Assembly (NCBI GenBank): GCA_030147745.1
Contig: JASBUS010000051.1
Span: forward strand, 1 to 48,699
Direction: 5' to 3'
DNA from: Alphaproteobacteria bacterium
GTDB taxonomy: Bacteria; Pseudomonadota; Alphaproteobacteria; Micavibrionales; Micavibrionaceae
Length of the DNA: 48,699 bases
The translations under genes and the position numbers were made by a program. Below the pieces are notes generated by a model. That model was given only the letters and a program-made list of their open reading frames with translations, was not told the origin of the DNA and made no database searches. Positions 43,889 through 48,699 of this stretch are shown here, piece by piece. How positions within the stretch are numbered: the stretch's first letter is position 1; each line of letters begins with the position of its first letter.

Positions 43889-44674
43889 TTATTTGGGGGC
43901 TTTTTCTTGCTGGGCTTCTGGCTCATACATAGTTTCGAGCAAGGTTGTAAACTCGCGGAAGGAGCCAATCAAATGATGCTGTGGCAAGCCTTGTTTCAAA
44001 GCTTCAAAAAAGGCTGTGCTGAAAAGCTCATAGGCAAAAGGCACAACTTTCTTCACCTTATTTTCGCGGCTTGATAGGTAATAATGCGCCGAAAGGGCGG
44101 CTTTTACATCCTTGTTACGGTCACCAAGATACCAAATGACGTCATCCGCCTGCAAAGGACGGCCAATGCCGTCTAAGGCGCGCAATAGCGGGTCAGGGTA
44201 GGGCTTGGCGAAGGCGTAATCCTCACGAAAAATCGCCGTGCTGAAAAAGCCTTCGAGCTGGAAGCATTTCAAAATGTCATGGCCATAACCGCGGCCTAAG
44301 CCATTACTAACTAAGCCCATCGGAATGTCATAGCTTTGCGCTTTTTCCAAAAACTTACGTGCGCCGCTCGATACGCGGACAATTTGGTTTACGTCTTTAC
44401 GGCGCATTCTGTGAAGGGTGCGGTGGACAACCATCGTCTTGCGTTTCGCGCCCATTGTGCCGCTATCATCACCCGGCAATAGAAAATTTGGGATGTTTTT
44501 ATTGCGGCGCAGACGGATGCGGAAGAGACGGAATAAACGCCCCATACGCACTAAACCATCATCAAGGCGCTCAAGCATACCGAGCACGAATTTATTGCGG
44601 TGACGCACTAAAGTCCCATCCATATCAAGAAGGATGATGGTTGGTTTTTCAATGTCGTGATTGGTTTCCTGCAT
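43889..44674 (-). CDS. HAD-family phosphatase
   Basis: This 261-residue haloacid dehalogenase-type hydrolase has motif I ILLDMDGTLV (nucleophile Asp in DxDGT), motif II GLVSNGLGRG, the lysine in AFAKPYPDPLLRALD and motif IV WYLGDRNKDVKAAL. The basic cap region (RLFRIRLRRNK) and overall layout are like phosphoglycolate-phosphatase relatives, but the substrate cannot be told. The start lies three bases after the dxs stop codon, so the two are translationally coupled, hinting at a phosphatase linked to isoprenoid or sugar-phosphate metabolism. Confidence 0.85.
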   Translation of the reverse strand: MQETNHDIEKPTIILLDMDGTLVRHRNKFVLGMLERLDDGLVRMGRLFRLFRIRLRRNKNIPNFLLPGDDSGTMGAKRKTMVVHRTLHRMRRKDVNQIVRVSSGARKFLEKAQSYDIPMGLVSNGLGRGYGHDILKCFQLEGFFSTAIFREDYAFAKPYPDPLLRALDGIGRPLQADDVIWYLGDRNKDVKAALSAHYYLSSRENKVKKVVPFAYELFSTAFFEALKQGLPQHHLIGSFREFTTLLETMYEPEAQQEKAPK

Positions 44675-44677
44675 GGC

Positions 44678-46582
44678 TTATAATGTTTTCGCCAGTGCCA
44701 TAATTGCTGTGTAATCAAGGCCCGCTTCGGCATATTGCTTATCTTGCGTGTCGTGGTCTTGATAAATATCAGGCAAGGTCATCGCGCGCATTTTAACGCC
44801 GCCATCAAGCAAGCCTGCATTAGCCATATATTCTAGCACAGATGCGCCAAAGCCATTACGCGAGCCTTCTTCAATTGTGATGATGGCGCGGTGTGTTTTG
44901 GCAATCTCGGCAATCATCTCTGTATCAATTGGCTTCGCAAAACGCATATCGGCAAGGGTATAATTACCTTCTTCAGCCGCCTTCATTGCGTCTTCCATGC
45001 GGCAGCCTAGGTTAAGAATGGCAATATCTTTGCCTTCGCGCACCATACGGCCTTTACCAATTTCAAGGATTTCTGGTGTGTTTGGCATTTCAACGCCTGT
45101 GCCATTGCCACGTGGGTAGCGTAGGGCAATCGGCCCCAAATCATAAGCCGCCGCCGTTGCCGTCATATGGGCAAGCTCGGCTTCATCGCTTGGTGCCATC
45201 ACCACCATATTTGGGAGGCAGCTTAAATAAGCGATGTCGAATGCGCCCGCATGGGTACAGCCATCCGCGCCGACAAGCCCCGCGCGATCCAATATAAAAC
45301 GCACCGGCAAGTTTTGAATTGCAACGTCATGCACCAACTGGTCATAGCCGCGTTGAAGGAAGCTTGAATAAATTGCGCAAAATGGCTTTAAACCTTCGGC
45401 CGCTAAACCCGCCGCAAAGGTCACTGCATGCTGTTCAGCGATTCCAACATCATACATGCGCTCTGGATGCGCTTTGGCAAATACATCCATACCTGTGCCG
45501 CCAGGCATAGCGGCCGTAATGCCGATGATTTTATCATCTGTGTTGGCAAGTGTTGTGAGTGTATCCGCAAAAACTTTTGTGTAGGCAGGGGCAGCGGCTT
45601 TGCCTTTATTCTGTGCGCCTGTGCTCACGTCAAAACTGCTTACGCCGTGCATTTTATCGGCAGCTTGTTCCGCAGGGGCGTAGCCACGGCCTTTTTGTGT
45701 AATGGCGTGAATAAGGAATGGGCCTTCCTGTTCAGTATCACGTAAATTACGCAATACGGGAATGAGCGCATCTAAATCATGGCCATCAATCGGGCCGATA
45801 TAATAAAAGCCCATCTCTTCAAAGAAGGTGCCTGTACCAAGCGCAGCGCGCGCGCCTTCTTCGACGGATTTTGCTACATTGCGCAGTGGCTTTGGTAAAT
45901 GTTCGGTAATGCTCTTGCCGCGTTCACGTGCGCCTAAATAAGGGCGGGACGAAACAAGGCGTGAAAGATATTTGCTCATCGCGCCAACGGGTGGGGCAAT
46001 CGACATATCGTTATCATTCAAAATAACGATCATTTTCTTTTTAAGTGCGCCTGCATTGTTCAGCGCTTCATAAGCCATGCCTGCAGAGATTGAACCATCA
46101 CCAATCACGCAAATGACATTGCGGTCTTCGCCTTTATGGTCAGCCGCCGCCGCCATACCAAGGCCAGCGGAAATAGATGTCGAGCTATGCGCCGCGCCAA
46201 ATGGGTCATATTCGCTTTCACTGCGCTTCGTAAAGCCAGATAGGCCGCCACCTTGACGAATGGTACGAATACGGTCACGACGACCTGTTAATATCTTATG
46301 CGGGTAACATTGGTGACCGACATCCCAAATGAGGCGGTCATAAGGTGTATCAAATACGCTATGGATAGCAACTGTCAATTCAACCACACCAAGGCCAGCG
46401 CCTAAATGCCCGCCAGTTTGTGATACAGCATCAATGGTCTCTAGGCGTAATTCATTGGCAATCTGTTTCAGTTGCGTGGTTGAATAATTACGCAAGTCAG
46501 ATGGGTAAGCCACCATATCCAATAGGGGCGTTTTGCTGTCCTCGCTCATTGGTCTTAATTCGACCACTTTTGTATTCTGCAT
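44678..46582 (-). CDS. dxs: 1-deoxy-D-xylulose-5-phosphate synthase
   Basis: Dxs condenses pyruvate and glyceraldehyde 3-phosphate using thiamine diphosphate, the first step of the MEP isoprenoid pathway. The 634-residue protein has [21 protein letters not shown] with the active-site histidine, the TPP motif [18 protein letters not shown]...NDNDMSI, and the glutamate in [17 protein letters not shown], followed by the transketolase C-terminal domain. The usual length is about 640. It is followed by the HAD gene. A prenyl synthase gene of the same pathway lies at the right edge. Confidence 0.97.
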   Translation of the reverse strand: MQNTKVVELRPMSEDSKTPLLDMVAYPSDLRNYSTTQLKQIANELRLETIDAVSQTGGHLGAGLGVVELTVAIHSVFDTPYDRLIWDVGHQCYPHKILTGRRDRIRTIRQGGGLSGFTKRSESEYDPFGAAHSSTSISAGLGMAAAADHKGEDRNVICVIGDGSISAGMAYEALNNAGALKKKMIVILNDNDMSIAPPVGAMSKYLSRLVSSRPYLGARERGKSITEHLPKPLRNVAKSVEEGARAALGTGTFFEEMGFYYIGPIDGHDLDALIPVLRNLRDTEQEGPFLIHAITQKGRGYAPAEQAADKMHGVSSFDVSTGAQNKGKAAAPAYTKVFADTLTTLANTDDKIIGITAAMPGGTGMDVFAKAHPERMYDVGIAEQHAVTFAAGLAAEGLKPFCAIYSSFLQRGYDQLVHDVAIQNLPVRFILDRAGLVGADGCTHAGAFDIAYLSCLPNMVVMAPSDEAELAHMTATAAAYDLGPIALRYPRGNGTGVEMPNTPEILEIGKGRMVREGKDIAILNLGCRMEDAMKAAEEGNYTLADMRFAKPIDTEMIAEIAKTHRAIITIEEGSRNGFGASVLEYMANAGLLDGGVKMRAMTLPDIYQDHDTQDKQYAEAGLDYTAIMALAKTL

Positions 46583-46611
46583 GGTTCTTTACCCGTTTGT
46601 TATATCTATAC

Positions 46612-47175
46612 TTACTTTGGCGCCTGACCTGAAATAATGGCAATGGCTTCTTTGTGGCGCTGTAATGCATTTTGCATCGCCGCTTCACCCGCAATCGCGG
46701 CATATGAATCGAAATGCCCTTGTTCTTCAGGTAGGGCTTGGTTGATAAACACTAAAATATCTTTTGGTGTCCTCGGGTGCTGTTGAATAACCTCAAAACG
46801 CTTTGCGGCAAGCAATTCACCAATCGCGCTGGCGGCGGCAACAGATTTTAGGTCTTTAACACCTTTCATCACATGGGGCCAATATTTGCTGTTTTCTTGC
46901 TCTTCCGCAACGGGCGTAATGCCGCGTGCTTTTAAAATGCGGTGCAAGACTTGGCTGTGGCGCCATTCTTCTTTGGCGATTTTGCAGAAAGTTGCGCGCA
47001 GGTCACTGCCTTCTTCGGTAAATTTACGTGCCGAGCGCAGGCCACCGAAAAAGCCATTTTTCTCTGTGTTCCAAAGCTTGCTGAGCCATTTATTCATAGC
47101 GTCTTCATCATCAAGCAGGCGTTCCCACCACTGGATGGTATAGTCTTTGTTAAACTCAATAGATAATTCGCTCAT
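46612..47175 (-). CDS. Ferritin-like diiron protein
   Basis: This 187-residue four-helix-bundle protein has two ExxH iron-binding motifs: Glu70-Trp-Arg-His73 in KEEWRHSQVLHRIL and Glu151-Gln-Gly-His154 in LPEEQGHFDSYA, plus a glutamate at 120 (IGELLAAKRFEV). This is the pattern of ferritin-like carboxylate-bridged diiron oxidases or hydroxylases, such as MiaE-type proteins, but the substrate is not clear. A longer frame exists upstream; ATG 47175 is preferred because GGGAGCG is well placed. It is 29 bases upstream of dxs and may be cotranscribed. Confidence 0.8.
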   Translation of the reverse strand: MSELSIEFNKDYTIQWWERLLDDEDAMNKWLSKLWNTEKNGFFGGLRSARKFTEEGSDLRATFCKIAKEEWRHSQVLHRILKARGITPVAEEQENSKYWPHVMKGVKDLKSVAAASAIGELLAAKRFEVIQQHPRTPKDILVFINQALPEEQGHFDSYAAIAGEAAMQNALQRHKEAIAIISGQAPK

Positions 47176-47374
47176 AAAAACGCGCTCCCTGTTTTTAATG
47201 CTCAATGCAATCGGCAAAAACTGATTTTCACAGGTGGTTTAGCATATAAATTTTGCCGAGACAACTAAACAAATATGTGCAGGCGCGAAAGCATTTCATG
47301 CGCGGTGATGAGGGAGATTTTATGGGACGTTTTTTACTTACGCACAAAATCGGAATAAATCGTACGAATGTCTA

Positions 47375-47403
47375 TTGACCAATGAGATATTACTAGTTAT
47401 ATA
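47375..47403 (+). promoter_or_regulatory. Promoter of the SPFH gene
   Basis: TTGACC (47375-47380), 17-base spacer, TATATA (47398-47403). The leader then has ACATAAC (47419-47425) and GTTATGT (47436-47442), able to form a hairpin and matching motifs upstream of capsid and guaB. Confidence 0.6.
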
Positions 47404-47479
47404 TAAATGCATAAGCGTACATAACAATATATAAAGTTATGTTAAATTAAATATATTATTACAGAGGAGATATACACAT

Positions 47480-48394
47480 ATGCTTACTGCGACTTTTATG
47501 GCTGCGGCCGCCCCTTATATCGGTTATGGCGTTGGTGCATTATTAACATACATCACAGCGAAAAAGACTTTGTTCACCGTTGGACAAAATAAAGAGGGCT
47601 TAGTAAGCCGTTTCGGCAAATATGTCGGTGCGCCGAAAACATCAGGCTTAAACTGGAAGATTCCGTTTATCGATAAGCTAGACACGCAGGTATCAACAGC
47701 GTTAACAGCTATTCCTGCGGAATTGGAAACAAAAACATCCGATGACCAATTCATTCGTTTGCCAATTGATATTCAGTTTGAAGTCCGTGATACAGCGAAA
47801 TTCTATTACCAGTCGAATAACCCGACTGAGCAGATTAAAACAATTGTAAGCGCAGCCGTGCGTAAGAGCACTTCAGGCAAAACATTTGCTGAAATTTACA
47901 GCTTACGTCAGGAAATTAGTGACAACGTGAAGGAGAATGTACTCGATGAGATTGCAGATTACGGTATTGATATTAAACGTATTGTTATTGACGAGCCGCA
48001 AGCCGATGAAAATGTTAAGAGTGCCTATAACCGCGTAAAAGCGAGTGAGCGTGAAAAACAAGCGGCTGAGAACGAAGCACAAGCAGCTTATATTAAGTCG
48101 GTTAAGGCTGCGGAAGCAGATAAAGAGCGTAACTCATTAATCGGTGAGGGTGTTAAAGCCTTCCGTAAATCGGTTGCTGAAAGCTATATCGAGACACGCC
48201 AATCTTTGATTGAAGCGGGCGTTGATGAAAAAGCGGCTGATGCCTTCATGACCGAAGCGATGCGCCTTGATACAATGCGTGACGCAGCTGAAAAGGGCAA
48301 TGTAATCATCATGGATACAGCCAAAGGTAAGGCGCAAAATGACAACAGCATGGCTGATGTATTAGCCGCAATGCGTGTTAACGGCCCGAAATAA
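47480..48394 (+). CDS. SPFH/prohibitin (band 7) membrane-scaffold protein
   Basis: This 304-residue protein has an N-terminal membrane anchor (residues about 8-30), then a band-7 domain: VGQNKEGLVSRFGKYVGAPKTSGLNWKIPFIDKLDTQVSTALTAI and IRLPIDIQFEVRDTAKFYYQ. A long coiled-coil follows (SEREKQAAENEAQAAYIKSVKAAEADKERNSLIGEGVKAFRKS) and a helical C-terminal tail. It is similar to plant HIR-type and bacterial stomatin/prohibitin-like proteins that form rings in membrane microdomains. An optimal AGGAGATATAC leader precedes the ATG. It is a single-gene unit with its own promoter and terminator. No NfeD partner is adjacent. Confidence 0.92.
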   Translation: MLTATFMAAAAPYIGYGVGALLTYITAKKTLFTVGQNKEGLVSRFGKYVGAPKTSGLNWKIPFIDKLDTQVSTALTAIPAELETKTSDDQFIRLPIDIQFEVRDTAKFYYQSNNPTEQIKTIVSAAVRKSTSGKTFAEIYSLRQEISDNVKENVLDEIADYGIDIKRIVIDEPQADENVKSAYNRVKASEREKQAAENEAQAAYIKSVKAAEADKERNSLIGEGVKAFRKSVAESYIETRQSLIEAGVDEKAADAFMTEAMRLDTMRDAAEKGNVIIMDTAKGKAQNDNSMADVLAAMRVNGPK

Positions 48395-48413
48395 GACATA
48401 CACCAGTAAAAAG

Positions 48414-48444
48414 AAAACCGTCTGAATATTCGGGCGGTTTTTTT
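48414..48444 (+). terminator. Terminator after the SPFH gene
   Basis: AAAACCGTCTG (48414-48424) pairs with CGGGCGGTTTT (48431-48441) with wobble pairs, loop AATATT, then more T. It also faces the convergent prenyl synthase gene. Confidence 0.85.
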
Positions 48445-48472
48445 ATGCGTTTTAAATAGGTAATGCTGATGA

Positions 48473-48699
48473 TTACATACGGCGACCAAGCACGTATTCA
48501 GCCAAGTCGCGTAGGATATCTGCGCGGCCACCAAAGACGTGAAGGTGACGCACGGCTTGGCCAACAAGCATTTCCGCGCGCTCTTTCGCGTTCTGGATAC
48601 CCATTTGTGATACGAATGTTGATTTACCCGCGTTGTCATCCTGATTAGCAGGTTTACCAGTATCCGCTGGGTCTGCTTCAACGTCCAAAATATCGTCTG
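48473..48699 (-). CDS. ispA: Polyprenyl diphosphate synthase (IspA type), 3' part only
   Basis: Only the C-terminal 75 residues are in the window. They begin DDILDVEADPADTGKPANQDDNAGKSTFVSQMG, the second aspartate-rich motif region of farnesyl/geranyl diphosphate synthases, and end with FGGRADILRDLAEYVLGRR, a typical C terminus. The enzyme elongates allylic diphosphates with IPP. The 5' part continues beyond the window edge, so the exact chain length product cannot be judged. It shares a pathway with the nearby dxs. Confidence 0.88.
   Translation of the reverse strand, partial: DDILDVEADPADTGKPANQDDNAGKSTFVSQMGIQNAKERAEMLVGQAVRHLHVFGGRADILRDLAEYVLGRRM

Overview
The window (48.7 kb, both ends open) is a piece of a bacterial chromosome, most likely from an alphaproteobacterium. 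The evidence is the 41-residue zinc-free type of ribosomal protein L36, the grxD-bolA pair next to a purL-type gene, a LexA-like S24 regulator of a kind common in that class, an alphaproteobacterial-type MreB, and a T7-like virion cluster resembling those of alphaproteobacterial phages. I cannot name the genus. No tRNA, rRNA, insertion sequence or CRISPR array was seen.

Left host block (1-15334). A cyclic-nucleotide/EAL signalling protein (minus) and a DUF3307 membrane protein precede rpmJ. The cell-shape operon mreB-mreC-mreD-mrdA(PBP2)-rodA follows. Next, on the minus strand, come grxD, bolA and a half-length degenerate PurL-like protein, then an orphan gene with a strong promoter, nadK, pyrE, a membrane-anchored leucine-rich-repeat protein, a proline iminopeptidase-like hydrolase, an Ohr/OsmC peroxidase, and an S24 LexA/CI-like regulator.

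Virion block (15486 to about 34490). Divergent from the S24 regulator is a nearly complete T7-like (podovirus) morphogenesis set: portal, a Bbp19-like protein, a lytic transglycosylase with a peptidoglycan-binding domain, scaffold, capsid, a probable decoration protein, tail tubular proteins A and B, a small internal protein, a pectate-lyase-fold tailspike, a possible small terminase, large terminase, a SleB-type endolysin and a 3-TM holin. There is no integrase, DNA or RNA polymerase, primase or attachment site in the window. The block looks like a domesticated particle-producing element (gene-transfer-agent-like or a defective prophage), with the S24 protein as the obvious candidate regulator.

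The block is interrupted by single-gene or two-gene cassettes, each with its own sigma70-like promoter and strong intrinsic terminator (28422-28967, 30937-32853, 34130-34435, with a sister cassette at 35612-36115 just beyond a host gene). It also contains an antisense PilZ gene between scaffold and capsid. The cassette proteins are unrecognised, and two of them (30937 and 31939) are paralogues of each other. Together they are the most novel-looking part of the window.

Right host block (34506-48699). This holds a LOG-family protein, a BadF-type (GlcNAc-kinase-like) ATPase, a DinG-like Fe-S helicase, an MscS channel, an unknown protein, guaB, a small orphan gene with a structured leader, a HAD phosphatase coupled to dxs, a ferritin-like diiron protein, an SPFH/prohibitin protein, and the 3' part of an ispA-type prenyl synthase. 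The dxs and ispA genes both serve isoprenoid precursor synthesis.
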